DNA of 64,000 nucleotides from assembly GCA_947579665.1 (NCBI GenBank), contig OX388347.1, forward strand, positions 41,424,943-41,488,942, given 5' to 3'. Of the stretch, positions 31,425-44,014 are shown piece after piece. A program made the position numbers and the translations under genes. The DNA is from Sympetrum striolatum. Its lineage: Eukaryota > Arthropoda > Insecta > Odonata > Libellulidae. The notes under the pieces were generated by a model that worked only from the letters and a program-made list of their open reading frames with translations, ran no database searches and was not told where the DNA came from. Numbering within the stretch: position 1 is the first letter of the stretch; the number at the start of each line of letters is the position of its first letter.

Positions 31425-34265
31425 CTATTATCTTTCGAAAAAAAAATCACGTAAAACTTATTTGTTACAATTTATACGTAAAATTCCTTTCAAAATTCCT
31501 TTTTATCCTATGTTATAAATGCTTGCTTTGCATTAAATAAAATAATTAATTTTTTCCGTAATAAAAGTGTAGATTCGAACATGAAAGAGGGGAAAGATAC
31601 CTTTCTTTATATCTTGATGGTGAATATTTAATTATTTGGCCTTAATGAACTTAAATATATCTAAGCAACGAATAAGGAATTCAAATATATTCCCATTATA
31701 GAAATGTAGAAACTCAAGTTAGCATTTAACCCTTTGAGAAATCTGGTATTTCCATCTTAATTTCGAGAAGTTACATGTTTACGTGTATAGAATTGCTACT
31801 CAGTGATTAGCAATAATTGAGGAACTAAATTGCTAAATCTAAAGGTTTAAAAAGTTTTCTTATTTCAAGCGTGCATTAAAACATTTACAGTGAGACTTAT
31901 AGTTTGATGTAAGGATTAAATGTTCACTTCCCAAACATTTTACCACCTGTTATTTATGTAAATCTGCTCAAAACTTGATAAATTGAAAGTGTGGTGGCAC
32001 GGTTTCAAATTTGCTCATCAATCTAAATATCCTACTTTGATTATTAAACAATGCAAGAGTATAAATTAAATGGCAAATATTTTTTTCACTTTCGACTCTT
32101 TTCGAAATTCTCTTTCTATTCACACATTAATGTTTTCAAAACTTGATGAGAGAGGAAAAGCTGGGCTAATTTATGAGAAATTCATATGTTTAATGCATCT
32201 TCTCTTGAGTATCCATTAGAAATTTCGGCTTTTAATTTTATAATTTTATGAGTATAGAAAGTTGTTATTGTATGGAAATCACACTTTATCGCATAAATTT
32301 TCCTTACCCTTTGCAATTACATTACATGCATGTCTTCACTTTCATAATAAGTAATTTTAAGTTTCATTAAATCTCTACAATGTAAAGCATATTTATTGAT
32401 CCAAATCGATACTGTTGATACCCATTGGTAGCTTCGATAAACTGCATGAATTTGGCAGTTTTATAATAGGTGAAAGTGTTTCATTCCTCTATTGAAATCA
32501 TATTTCGGTATTTTTGAATAATATTCAGGTTGTATTTTCGAAGCATTCTTACAGTAATTTAAAGGCGTCAGTATCTTTAACTGGAACCAAAAATTTATTA
32601 GTATAGGTACTGTTGGAGAGTAATAGTTTGTCATGCACGGGGATATGTGAACTACTTTATTTTACTAAGGCTTAATTAATTGGTCCTAGAATTCATCATG
32701 GTGCATATATGCACTTTTCTCCAATATTTCAAACGCCGAAGGTAGCTGGTGAAATCATAGCGCGTGATATTTGTTTCATCTTTCTATACCGTCTTCCAGT
32801 AATTCTCGTTAGTGTTTTTGAGGAAATTAAATCCTACATGTACATTTTTTTCGTACTCGGTACGAAACGTATTTTACGTAGTCTGTAGCCTCACAACAGG
32901 TCGCATTTATTTTTGCTTCGCGATCGGATATATAAAACGACGATTCATAGTTTGCAACTTTTTCTTTCAACCTGCAATCTTGAGCTGCTACACTTCGTGA
33001 AAAGATGGGGACGTATTAGAATATATTTTCAAGAATTTAATCTAAAAATTTCAATCTCATAGCTTTTTTGCTTGGAAATGCAATACTTATTAATTCAGAG
33101 ACAGAGTCGTGTGTGTTTGCAAAAGTGGTCTAGTTCTTATTTTGGATCCTTAAGACTGTTTTAATAAAAACATCCTCGTTTTACATGGAATGTAATGCCA
33201 TTTTTGACCAATTTCGGGCGTATTTTTCCATCCTTTCCATGATATCCGACTAAATTTAATTTTCAATTGGTTTTTTCGTTCATCAGTTGAGGTTTCCCCT
33301 TTGCTAGAGTAAAGAAGCTTACATTTCTAAAGTTGGAAGCTTTTGGAGAATCGTGAGAAAGGGTATTTACTCTGCTTTATCTTTGTTAGAAGCAAAACCA
33401 ATCGTTCCTCGTAGCTTACTTTCTAAATGGAGTAAATAATCCCTATCGGTGAAATAGTATTTGTTTACGTTCTGGTATTTGCTACGATTTTTTCTTTTCG
33501 CCTATTTCATTGCCGAAAGCAAAACTGTATCTCTCATAAAATCGGCGCATCTCTTACTTATTTTTGAAATATCGTGTCGTAGATGTTACTTTGATGTTTG
33601 CAAAGCCTGCGGTTGCATATCAACAGTATCATGCTCTTTAATTATAACTATTATCTAGTTTTCCCTGCAATATTTCTGTGGTTAGGGTACCCGAAGGGGT
33701 TGGAAGTATGTGCATTTTATCAATGGACTAAAAGACGCCTTATTGTTTTTTATTTAGTACCGTAAATCCTCTCAATTTAAAATTTAGTTATTAGAGAGTC
33801 GATTTTGCTGCAGGTTTTTCACTACACTCTTTTTAGAAGTAATTTTAATATTTATTTCTTTCCTTTTACAATAAGTGAAATCCAAATTTATAAAAATTCA
33901 GAGAAAATCAATACTCTATAGGTGATCAATCATCTGTTCGCGGTTTACAACTTTTCGTAGTATTTAAAGAAACATTTTGTAGACAATCTAATAGAGGAAA
34001 AACAATAAAGTAAATTTAAGACCACGTGTAAAAACCAAAATAAAATGCTAAAATAATATATATTTTTAATTAAAACGTAGAATTACTTTTGAACTATCTC
34101 TTTAAACAAAATTACAGCATTTTCACACTTGAAAAGGAACTATTTTATTACTTTGATGAATTTAATTTCCTTGGCAGCAGTGGCTATATATGCTGGATTA
34201 AAGGAAACAAAGTTAGGGCTTAAATTCAAGAATGCGTTGTCCTCCAGTCGATTATTATTTCCTAA
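31425..34265. other. AT-rich non-coding stretch, nothing recognised
   Basis: No shared repeats or conserved frames. Short frames at 32812 and 33461 have no motifs beyond hydrophobic AT-rich stretches. Confidence 0.4.
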
Positions 34266-34269
34266 GAGG

Positions 34270-34405
34270 GCCCTGGATAGCCTTAGGGGCGGCGCGTTCG
34301 GCTTCGGTGAAAGTGGTCCCGGGTTCGCTTCCCCGTAGGAACCCATGTGCTAAATGACCTAAGCTGTCGAAGCACTTTTAACAATTCTACGACTATTTTA
34401 AAGTA
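34270..34405 (+). repeat. tRNA-derived SINE, copy 2
   Basis: Plus-strand copy. Head GGGCCCTGGATAGCCTTAGG, B box GGGTTCGCTTCCCC (34320-34333), then AAATGACCTAAGCTGTCGAA and GCACTTTTAACAATTCTACG. The longest tail of the four copies is visible here. Confidence 0.85.
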
Positions 34406-34510
34406 CTTTAAATTTGTATTAAAGCATTTACGGAAGTGTTTCTTTTTTTGTCTTTCATTCACTTCATTAATTGGCATCATCATTGTCATTGATTGATATT
34501 TGTTATAGAT

Positions 34511-34821
34511 TTTAAATCTCCAACAGCCGTCTTAATCGGCGTTATCACTGGTATTCAGAGAAACCAATAAAGAATCGCCGCTCTTTTTAGAAATACCCAA
34601 TGCACATATCGATAGCAGTACTCTCATCTTCAGAGTAATAAAGTATGTACAGCTATGTGCAAAACAAACTTTAAAGTCTCACGGGCTGTATAAGGTTAAG
34701 GATTAATGTTTTTTTTGCACATAGCTGTACTTCTAAAACTTCTTCCTTTTCTTTCTAAAAGAGGAGATTTCATCGGGGGCTCCGAGGCGAAGAACGCCGC
34801 TAAGACTATTGGAGATTTTAA
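34511..34821. mobile_element. Foldback (MITE-like) element, AATAGCCGTCTT family, copy 2
   Basis: Left end TTAAATCTCCAACAGCCGTC (from 34512) and right end (34793-34821) pair, apart from a three-base gap. The tips match the family of 13071-13282. Inside, an 18-bp perfect hairpin TTTTGCACATAGCTGTAC pairs 34647-34664 with 34713-34730 and is not present in copy 1. No coding capacity. Confidence 0.75.
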
Positions 34822-34877
34822 TCCTCTAATTCGTAAACAAGCGTGTTCCTAATTTCCTTTCTTTACATTGATTTAGA

Positions 34878-34922
34878 TCTAAGAAAAGACTTTTTAGTCT
34901 GAATGTCTTCCAAATAAAAACA
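34878..34922 (+). mobile_element. Isolated LINE subfamily A 3' tip
   Basis: AAAAGACTTTTTAGTCTGAA followed by TGTCTTCC and AAATAAAAA matches the A-type terminal hairpin (AGACT/AGTCT) and polyadenylation signal. It is very short. Confidence 0.5.
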
Positions 34923-34924
34923 TG

Positions 34925-35810
34925 GCTTCACATACTCCCATTTCCGATCATCGTCTGTGCTAAGTGACGTGTGTTCGAAGTCGAGAGAATACCTTGACTA
35001 CATAGGGAAGAAAGACTACTTCGTTGAAGTTGTATGCGCCTGTTTACATGCATCAAATGTCAAGGCGATGTCTTCGTATTGTAGGGCTGCCAACTGGAAT
35101 CAAATCTCACACGCTCGCTATAGATGAGAGCTTTATCGTGTATTTGACTCCTCGGAACTCATTACTCATCTTCAGGATGGTAATGACGATGGAAAGTGAT
35201 TATTAGTGCTGAGTAAAGTCTTAGCATAAAAATTTATTCATGTATTTATATAACTCATTTTTTTCATACCCTAAGATATTTTGATGTCACCTGTAGGTTC
35301 TAGAAATGGTAATTTAACACGGATTTCTCCAGAAAACTGTCTCGCAAATTTCAGGAAAAAATAATTTTCCTGGAGTATTCTGTTGGCCATAATACATTCA
35401 TACCACAATGCTACCATGTGCTGATTAAATTTTCGAAAAACGAAGATGTTTTTCTCTCTTTTTTCGGCCTTCATTGATTTACCATATATCTTGGCGAATA
35501 ATTTTGTTTATATTACTACATCTACATTAATTTTTATGTAGGAATTTTCTTGTAAGTAATTTTAAATCAGGAATTATGTAATAAAAATTAAATTAATTTT
35601 TATCTGAAAAATTTTAAAAAAGTAACTTTAAATCAAGAATATTGTTTATCTTTTTAATATTTTTTAAAATATTTTGTGTTATTATGCATTAAGTTATCTT
35701 TCTGTTTATGTACTTGTTCCTAAATGTTTTTCGTGTATATTGACTATACTCATTGAAATATAAACCTTGCTATGAATGTAGATGCACTGCATACGTGTAT
35801 TTTTTGTGGC
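34925..35810. other. Non-coding stretch, nothing recognised
   Basis: A 60-codon frame at 35024-35206 has no motif. A decayed B-box-like word near 35095 is not supported by other tRNA features. Confidence 0.4.
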
Positions 35811-35811
35811 A

Positions 35812-35970
35812 TTCCCCTCATCTTTTAGCTTAGCTATCGGTAGGTTTCTGCAAGGTTTTTGCACCCCTTCTTCGTAGATGTTTTCCTGCAGTGGCTATTT
35901 TTTCCTTATGAATCCCTTTGCTTTTAATATTCACAATTCTTTTCATTGTTTTCTCATACTATCACTTTAA
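35812..35970 (+). mobile_element. LINE 3' untranslated fragment, subfamily A, truncated at both ends
   Basis: TCTTTTAGCTTAGCTATCGG, TAGGTTTCTGCAAGG, GATGTTTTCCTGCAGTGGC and CACAATTCTTTTCATTG occur in the order seen in the copy at 43632. The terminal hairpin is missing. Confidence 0.7.
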
Positions 35971-37360
35971 AAATAATTAAAAAAATAATTGATTAAATAA
36001 ATAATAAAAAAGGGATAAAATACTGTATAATATATGGGAATGGGCTACTACTAATGGAAAAATTTAGATTCACTCCTGCTCGAACAAAGACTTATTATTT
36101 ATGTTCTGTTAGACACTAGTTCATTCACAAGCGAGAAAAATATTCGAAAATGACTCAATCAAAATGGATTCTGCCCATTTTTCCCTCCCTCACTATTAAA
36201 ATAAAATGATAGATTTCGACTGTGAGTGAGAGTCGTTTTGAATTTTATTGGAAAAATTTTCGACTTACAGATTTACGGACTTACTTTGGGAAGGTATCCC
36301 AGTATTTCGAATCGACTAGAAACAATGTATTTTTTACTGATTTAGCTGTCTTCAGAAACGTCAGTTTTGAGCTATAAATAATCTTTGATAGACTGAAATG
36401 AAAACACTCATCTTCTCCTCCTCCATTCAATTCACATCACCCTCCAACATTTTCAATTCAAACTCACGCACCGTTTATTTTGTTTCGAGCATTCTCATTC
36501 CCTTCCTTTCATGCAAAATATATATTTTCCTGCCATCGGCTGCGTCTATCCCCGTGGCAACGAACCTTTAAAGAGGAAATATCAGTTTATAGAAACATTT
36601 ACTCATCAGGGGAGAGATGGAATTAGGCGAGGGTAAGCCCTGAGAAAGTTTTCGATCCCCTGGAACCCTGGCAGCGGCGGCAGAGGTATTTGGAGATGAG
36701 GGATTGCTCGGAGGGACATGAAGGCCGAAGGGTGAAAGGGTCGTGTGACAGCTTCCTCTAACATCTACACGCCATGTTAAGGGAAGCGAACGGTAGACAT
36801 ACTCTTTTTCTAACTTCCGTAAATCAGGAAGGGCAGTATTTACCACGGTATAGCTGCCAAACGAAATCTACCCGTCCAGTCTTGTTTGCCTTCACTGAAT
36901 TGCACATTATTAATATTAAATGTTACTATTATTATGTTTATCTGTCTGCCTTAAAACATCTATGGACTCAATTTCTTTCTACGGTTAAAATAAATTTGAA
37001 AAATTTTGTTCAATTAAATAGCGAACCATTTGTTCAGATGGAGCCAGTTTATGCTCATTGGGACTCGGAAGTTTATTTTTCTCACTTAAGTTATTAATAA
37101 TATTATTTTTTAAACCTCAACGAATTAAACGAATTATTATTTAATTTCTAAAGTGATTAACAAGATCTGTACCGTCTTATCAAAGCAGGTATTCGCTGCA
37201 TTCACTTATGAGTGCATTTAATGACTCAAGCATTCATAAATTTCTGATAGAATTTTCTAATATGTTAAAGATGGACAAATAGTCCGATAGCAACATAACT
37301 GCAATATTATTTTACATTAAAAATTTCATACTATACACTGCTACGCTAAAATAGCACAGA
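35971..37360. other. Non-coding stretch with a GC-richer patch at 36540-36860
   Basis: A 92-codon minus frame (36568-36846) and a 107-codon plus frame (36774-37097) have no recognised domain. No shared repeats. Confidence 0.4.
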
Positions 37361-37365
37361 ATGCT

Positions 37366-37690
37366 TCTGCTACGATAAAAAAGTAATCGTTACAAAAATG
37401 CTCTTACAATTTAAATATCATCGAAAGAATGAAATCAAGCAAGAAAAGTACAAAAATGCTATAAGATTCAGGTTGGAAATTTTCGAGAGAAAGTAGATTA
37501 GAAGCTAGGCTGTGACTGCTTGATAAATTTAAGGAGAGTACATTTGCAGAAGATATAAACAGTATCATTCGACCCACCAGCTCCATATATCCATTCAGGC
37601 TCTTCATTTGCTTAAAAACTCCTTGTGTTGTTTCAAAAAGGATGTCATTTAGATTCGAAGCACATAGAATAGTCTATGCTGAAATAACAC
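37366..37690 (+). pseudogene. Degraded LINE reverse transcriptase C-terminal remnant
   Basis: Pieces of the protein in 8411-9238 recur with substitutions and a stop. EKYKNAIRF corresponds to EKVQRKAIRF. LLDKFKESTFAEDINSIIRP corresponds to LLNKFREITFSDDVTDIMRP. A more distant RIVYAEITQIKSV corresponds to RKIREIDAKTNRF. A CYDKKVIVTKMLLQ piece, equal to CYDKTASVTQMLQ, lies before rather than after the AIRF block. That suggests an internal rearrangement or two copies. Clearly old and inactive. Confidence 0.65.
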
Positions 37691-37802
37691 AAATTAAATC
37701 TGTTTGTAAATAGTTATATCTTGTACTTTAGTTTCATGAGAACAATTTTGATAACTGGATTATTTACATATTTATGTATGTATACTAATATTAATAACAA
37801 TA

Positions 37803-38155
37803 GTATTTATTTGGGCAAGATTGAGACTAAAAGACTCTTCTTCTATCCAACCCATTGTCATTAACTACAACATAATTAAATTAAAGAGAACAATATGAGA
37901 AAAAAATAGAAGAATTGAGGACGTAATAAAAATCTAAGAGATTCTTAGTAAATAAAATTTTCTACAGTAGGAAAACACAAAGAGGGGCGTAAAAAACTTG
38001 CACAAACCTACTGATAGTAATAACTAAAAGATGAGAAAAAAGAACATAACAAAATATATAAGTAGACTATCAGTAAGTAAATGCATGCGATACGTAAATA
38101 AGAATCAGTTGTTACATAAATAAATGATAGCAATATGCATAATAACATAAAACAA
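37803..38155 (-). mobile_element. LINE 3' end, subfamily A, antisense
   Basis: TTTATTTGGGCAAGATTGAG, ACTAAAAGACTCTTCTTC and CCAACCCATTGTCATTAA give the complement of the A-type tip with its hairpin. GGAAAACACAAAGAGG, CTTGCACAAACCTACTGATA and TAACTAAAAGATGAG follow, colinear with 48758-49108. Confidence 0.85.
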
Positions 38156-38585
38156 AAACTTGTTCCAATGGACACGCGTATTATAAAATGCATGTAATTA
38201 ATGGGTGTTTACTAGTCTTATCTTCGGCTCAATTGACTCACCTCTTTCTAATTACAGGCGGAGAGTTCGTCGTGAAGGTTACGTTTCCAAAACAAGTGCC
38301 CCGCAAATTTCGCAATACTCGCAGGAGGCATCGAAATTTTAGTTTGAGTTCCGAGAATTTCGGAATGGTTAGGAAAGATAGAAATCTGCGAAAACGTTCG
38401 CCTCTGAACGCAAGGCCTTCGCATCAGCTGATTTAGAAGTGACGTCAATTAGCCTCTGCACACGACTCGGCTTATTTCGCCGAAGGAAATTGCAGTGAGA
38501 ATGTTGAGAGTGGACTAAGCCCAATTTTCAACAAATCCACAACGCATGCCGTCACACATTTGCTTAGGTTTATTTTGTGTTAAAC
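38156..38585. other. Stretch with an unrecognised 82-codon frame after an acceptor-like site
   Basis: TTTCTAATTACAG ends near 38258. A basic frame (GGEFVVKVTFPKQVPRKFRN and on) continues from there to a stop at 38436, with no donor. It could be a terminal exon, but I recognise no family and the composition is ordinary for a GC-richer patch. Confidence 0.25.
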
Positions 38586-38590
38586 GGAGT

Positions 38591-38702
38591 GGTGCTACTG
38601 AAGTGTGGTGCTACTGAAGTGTGGTGCTACTGAAGTGTGGTGCTACTGAAGTGTGGTGCTACTGAAGTGTGGTGCTACTGAAGTGTGGTGTTATAAAGTG
38701 TG
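38591..38702 (+). repeat. 16-bp tandem repeat, unit GGTGCTACTGAAGTGT
   Basis: Six perfect copies (38591-38686) and a seventh decayed copy (38687-38702). Identity between units suggests recent amplification. The unit is GC-balanced and unlike the local AT-rich sequence. Confidence 0.92.
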
Positions 38703-38949
38703 ATTAGAGTTGAAAAGTGCTCCTGCTACCATATTTGGTCGAATGAAATGATTTTCATTTGTTATTTGGTGAAGGATAGAGATAAATTAATCCAGCATTT
38801 ACTTTGACACTGTCTTGACTATGGTTGTGATGACGTGAAGGCTACTGAGATATGAGTAAACGATTGCACTGATTAAAGTCCTTTCGTACGGAATACTATG
38901 AAAAGTGCTACTCTAAGAGTCTTTGTGCTTCTCTTAAGTGGACTGGTGG

Positions 38950-39090
38950 CTTGGCGAGGAAAGCAAGTCAAACTACCACAATCTCCTCATCCTGTATAGT
39001 ATGCCTCATTCTCTCCTATTAGCTCTTGGTAGTTACTTTCGAGGGCATGAGGTAAAGACCGGACTTCGGGATGAATTCTGTACGGACAGA
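38950..39090 (+). repeat. Dispersed repeat D, copy 2
   Basis: TTGGCGAGGAAAGCAAGTCA, CTCCTCATCCTGTATAGTAT, GCCTCATTCTCTCC, CGAGGGCATGAGGTA and TTCGGGATGAATTCTGTACG are colinear with 5511-5650. Confidence 0.6.
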
Positions 39091-42000
39091 AATAATTGAA
39101 AAGAGAATCAATCCACTTCAGTGATTCGATGAAATTACATTTTACCCCCAAACTTCTTGGATTAAGTGACTTGTGAGTGATTTGCCTTTATGTGCAACTA
39201 GCAGTTTCTATCAGAAAACGTGAAATTTGTGGAACCAGCTATTGAAACATTGGCCGGTGAGTGAATAAGTAAACTTTGAGGATATATGTATCCTTCTTCT
39301 TCTTTGTGATCGCTAGTGACCAACTGTTCTCATGAGATTTCCTGCTTTTACCGTTTTGCTGAGGAACTGTGCGTTTTATTCGTCTATGAAGTGGATTCTT
39401 CTATGACCAGGTGAGCAAATCCTTCTTCTAAACTTTGGAGAATAATGCATTTGGTACGCCCCCCGTGATTGTGTAAGCAGGAAATTAATTTAGCACTGTA
39501 TAAGGAGAGCAAGTAATAATAGCGTAGACTTATCGGAGTGGATTGAATATAAATATAATACATTAGATATCAACAATCATTCTTAATCTATAATTTAGTA
39601 CTTTCCATCCAATGTTTTTGTGAAATAATAAAACGTAAAATAAATAAGTCATCGTTTGGTGTTCATCCACTTACTTCAATTCGATGATATGTGGTATGCA
39701 AGATGCGAGTGTATTTGCACCAGTAGATGATTTTTTGTACTTTTTAATCAATAGACTCGACGAAAGCGTTATACGTTATTAAAACTTACCAATGATTTTT
39801 CCTTTCAATAATAAATAAACAAGATTTCGCAAGTAATTGCTACATAAGTGAAGAAACTTAATTCATAGATCATTATTAATTATTATTATTATTATTATTT
39901 GTATTATTAATCACAGTTTCTTAGAGCAAGGTCATAGGTATTTAGCTTGTACAACTAAAGTTATTCTTTGCTTGTAGTTTCCTTGATTAATATTACAAAG
40001 GACAGTTTTCTATTATTTAATTAAATATCTTCCAACTGTGTTCGAAGGTTAATTTATATTTCATAACTATTTCCTTACTTATTATTAGTAACATGTAATA
40101 ATTTCACCGACAGATTTCTCGACAAGCAAATAGTATTATATCATGTATGCCATAAAAATGCTTACAACGTTAAAGATTAATTTAATCATGCCATATAGAA
40201 AATTTAGATTAAGTATTTTAAACATACAAAACTTTACAAAGTTATCAAATTTGAAAAAATGGATTAGAGACAAAGTACTTACTGCTAATTGTCCAAACCA
40301 GTAAGGAAAATAAATATTATTAAGGTTAATTACGATCGCTTTCATCCATAATGATATAAAAAACCCAAGATAGCACCATTATAACAATGCTTGTTCGAAC
40401 ATGAATGCTTTTTTTAGATCAATTTGCATAAAGCGTGCTCTTAAAACTTTTTAATTATTTTAAATTTATAAGGCGAAGGTAAACTTGATCATTAATTTTA
40501 TTACTAAGGTTAGAGCACATTTTTTACAGTCTTTATTTTGAACAATTGTACGTAACCAGCTAATTAAATCGCAGTAACTTCGTTTAAACTTTCCGTTAAT
40601 TGTCTGAGAGTCAGTTTTAATTTTGCAGCGTGAAAGGTAGGACGTGTGTACGAGGATATTCGACAGCTGTGACCGAATTTATTTTCATATAAGTATTAAG
40701 GTAGCTTAAATTTGTTGGCAATACTTACATATTATCGTAAGATATTTGTTAATTTACATTTTATTTTGCGTATAGCGAAAGAAAGTGAAAATGGAAATGT
40801 GAAAAATGATATATTGGTGATCAGAAGAGGATGCTGTACTGAGTACATTTCGAGATGGAGGAGGTTGATTAAGTAGCGGACCAAGGTAGGAAACGTCTTA
40901 TTTCGTGATTTATGTTTAGCTCTATTAATGGATTACTTTCCTTGTTTACGCAATTATTTATGGTAGATATTTTCTTAGAGGTTCATTCAGCTCATTGTAA
41001 GATGATTCAATTCGTACAGGAAACTTTGTAACTTTTTTCTCGAGCTCACAACTAATTGATCTTGAGTTTTCAGATCATTAAACGGTATCTCTCATAACGG
41101 CCAATAATAAATGATTTTTATATGGTGAACGTTAATTAAGAGATTGTAAATTGTCTTACTCGTGATTTGAGATGCCAATTGACGATTAGGAATATATTTA
41201 TTGAACTGAATGAAAGTGAATTATTACATGCAAGTCAAATTTCTAACATATCCTTCATGTACTTGCAATAACAGTCACAGTGTAAACAATGATTAAAAAC
41301 CTGAATCTAAATTCTGTCATTCCTGCTTATCTGGGTACAATATTGATGCTGGATATATCTTTTAATAAATATAATGATATTACGTTAGTTCTTGCTAAAT
41401 TGATAGTGCTTAGGATATGCTCCTTAGTAATTCGTAAATTTATAATTTTTTTAAAGAGCTAATTCATAATATTTTTTAAATCTCTCTTTATTTATCGTTA
41501 GTGAATGCTTAGAGGCAATAGTGCATTCAGTCTGTTGTAAGACAGTTTGTTTCTTTTAATAATCCTTATAACTCTTGTTAATCTAGCTTGGGCATACAAC
41601 TAATCGATCTTAAGTTTTCAAATTATTAAGCTGTTTCTACCTCAACGGTTGATCATTATTACATCATGGTGAACTCTCACCAATACATTTTTAATGATTA
41701 AATTTATGATTAGAGATAGCAATAACTAATTAAGGGATATTTATTAAATAAAATTAATTGGATGGATTTTATTTAACGTCAGTTTTCTAAGATCTCTTAA
41801 GTAATGTCTTTTCAATAACCGCTTTTGGTTAGGTCACATCAATAACGCTAACGTAGATTCAAAATCCGAAATTAAATCCTTTAATTCCTGAAGTTTGAAG
41901 AATTAATGCCGAATTCATTTTCCTCTAACACTTTTAAATAATGTAAGCCGATTATTTAATTTATCGTTGCAGAACGGTTGACAATGCCCCATATACCCTT

Positions 42001-42995
42001 TAATATTTGTTGTTTCGAAAGTTTTCTCTCAGTCAGCTGATTCATTTCAATTATAAATCTACCATGATTTGTGACCGTTTTATCACATTTTAATTGCTTT
42101 GTATTAATTACTTAAATAATATAAGTGGTGTTACTATAATTCATAATATTGTTCCACATTGTAAGTAGAATGATTATGAAAAGTTTTTTGAAGCTGTTCT
42201 TCCTGCGAATTCTTTGTCTTCCAGAATTAACGTTTTTTTAGGAGAAAATACATTTGAACTGTTTCTATACTTTTCATTTATTGATAAAAATAGAGGGACC
42301 CATTAATTTATTAAATTTTAGTAGAACATTTATTCGTAGATTCAATACAGCATTATGATTGATAGTATTCATTATTATGTTCTCAATAGTAACAGGAAGT
42401 ATTGTTGACGTTTTTACTTCATAATCCCCGGTTAATTTAATTTTAATTTTTTTACGAAAGAATTATTTATCAGTTACTTTAATTTACTTCGATCATATTG
42501 AACCATAATAATACCCTCGCTTAGGTTCAATTTAACGTCAGTGGTTCGCTTAAAAATATGGTCATGTAGGTAGAAATCACAATATGATTACAAAATTAGA
42601 TGGAAACACTGCGGTATGTCTAAGGTTTTATCTAAGATTTTAACAATTTCAGAGCATTCCTGGTGAAATTTATTATAAATACGGTTAATATTTTTAATTT
42701 TCAATAATATTCAGCAGTCAAATTTATCCCCTTTACATTATCTAAAAAAATTAGAAACAGTAACGGTTAATATTATTTATAGTGCATTCATGCATGTATC
42801 GAGAAATAATCGATGTATCGAGAAATCGACGACCGGGTCCGTCAGAAAAAGGTAGTCAGCTATATTTTTTTCATTTCGCTGTAGATAGAATTTACAGCGG
42901 TAATGTTTAAAAAAAAGTAGTTTATTTTCAAAATAAAATCAGAAATCCTCAACTCATTGAGACCGATGAAACTTACATACTCTTCACGCCAAGGT
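39091..42995. other. AT-rich non-coding stretch, nothing recognised
   Basis: About 3.9 kb. It contains a short ATT microsatellite at about 39872-39900. No conserved frames, hairpins above background, or copies of other elements were seen. Confidence 0.4.
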
Positions 42996-42999
42996 TTAT

Positions 43000-43470
43000 T
43001 TTTCTGTCTTGCGTCACCGAAAAACGCTAGCGAATGGGCGCTGTAAGTTGCGATCAAACTCGCCGAGATAAGGAACGAAACTCTTTCGTTTTTCCTCCGT
43101 GTACGGCTGTCGGAAGAAGATTGCACCGAGATCGGTATGACTTTGTCGCCTAGGACAGCTTGTGCGGAGGCGAGCAAGAAAATATTGTGTTTCCGGGAAG
43201 TTAAGGGCAAGCCAGAAAGGCGAGCGATCTAGAGGCAGCTGAACAAAAGAAGAAAGTGAAGACACTGTCCTTCGAGGGTACAGGAGGTGATAAAAAGTTC
43301 TATATTGCGCTTCAGATGATCCACGAAATTGCTGAGGGGATAGAAAGCATTAAAGAACCCCGTTTCTATATCCCTCTCACTCCCTTTCTTTCTCTGCACG
43401 TGGTTTTGAGGCTTTATACGTCCGTTCCTCGTTTTCCGACGTCTTGTCGCGGCAATTTCAACGGTATTCA
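43000..43470. other. GC-richer island, no recognised gene
   Basis: CG-rich patch with frames of 72-116 codons overlapping on both strands. No motif, and the frames change strand without order. Resembles the islands at 11106 and 54000. Confidence 0.4.
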
Positions 43471-43631
43471 TTAGTCAAATTTATTTTATTTTCATTTTCT
43501 TAAAAAATAAGGGGTAGCAACGGTTAATATAATGGGAAACACGCATTTAAATCCAACGTTACGATTCTGATTGATGTATCTCATATATGTACCTATTGAT
43601 ATTTTATTTATAAAATTTAATTATGTTTCTT

Positions 43632-43860
43632 ACCATCTTTTAGTTATTAATATCGGTAGGTTTGCGCAGGTTTTTTACACCCCCTTTCTTGGTGGCTGTT
43701 TTCCTGCAGTGGGTACATATATTTTCCTAAGATTTTCTTAGGTTTTTTTACATACACAATTCTTTTCATTTTTTCTCGTAATATCTCTTCAAGATTGATT
43801 ATTGTGTGACGATGGGTTAGATGGTTAGCCTTTTAGTCACAATCTCGCGTCAATCAATCT
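43632..43860 (+). mobile_element. LINE 3' end, subfamily A
   Basis: CATCTTTTAGTTATTAATAT, GGTAGGTTTGCGCAGG, GGCTGTTTTCCTGCAGTGGG, CCTAAGATTTTCTTAGG, GATGGGTTAGATGG and the tip CCTTTTAGTCACAATCTCGC. This is one of the most complete 3' UTR copies. The terminal hairpin is weakened by mutation. Confidence 0.85.
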
Positions 43861-44014
43861 GTTGTTATCTCTCGGAAATACATTCAGTTAACATATTGCT
43901 ATGTCATTGATGCTGAATCGGTGCAAGTTTTGAAGATATTTTATAAATTAATTATTAAAAATGTATATAATCAATCATTTCAATCGAATACCTTACTTCG
44001 TGAAACGGCATAGT

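Noticed and set aside
35080..35140. tRNA-like unit on the minus strand
   Set aside because: The B box is degenerate (GATTTGATTCCAG) and no acceptor pairing is found.
38591..38702. CRISPR array
   Set aside because: The units are directly adjacent 16-mers without spacers, in a eukaryotic context.
43000..43470. Gene in the GC island
   Set aside because: Frames on both strands overlap and none shows conserved motifs or ordered exons.
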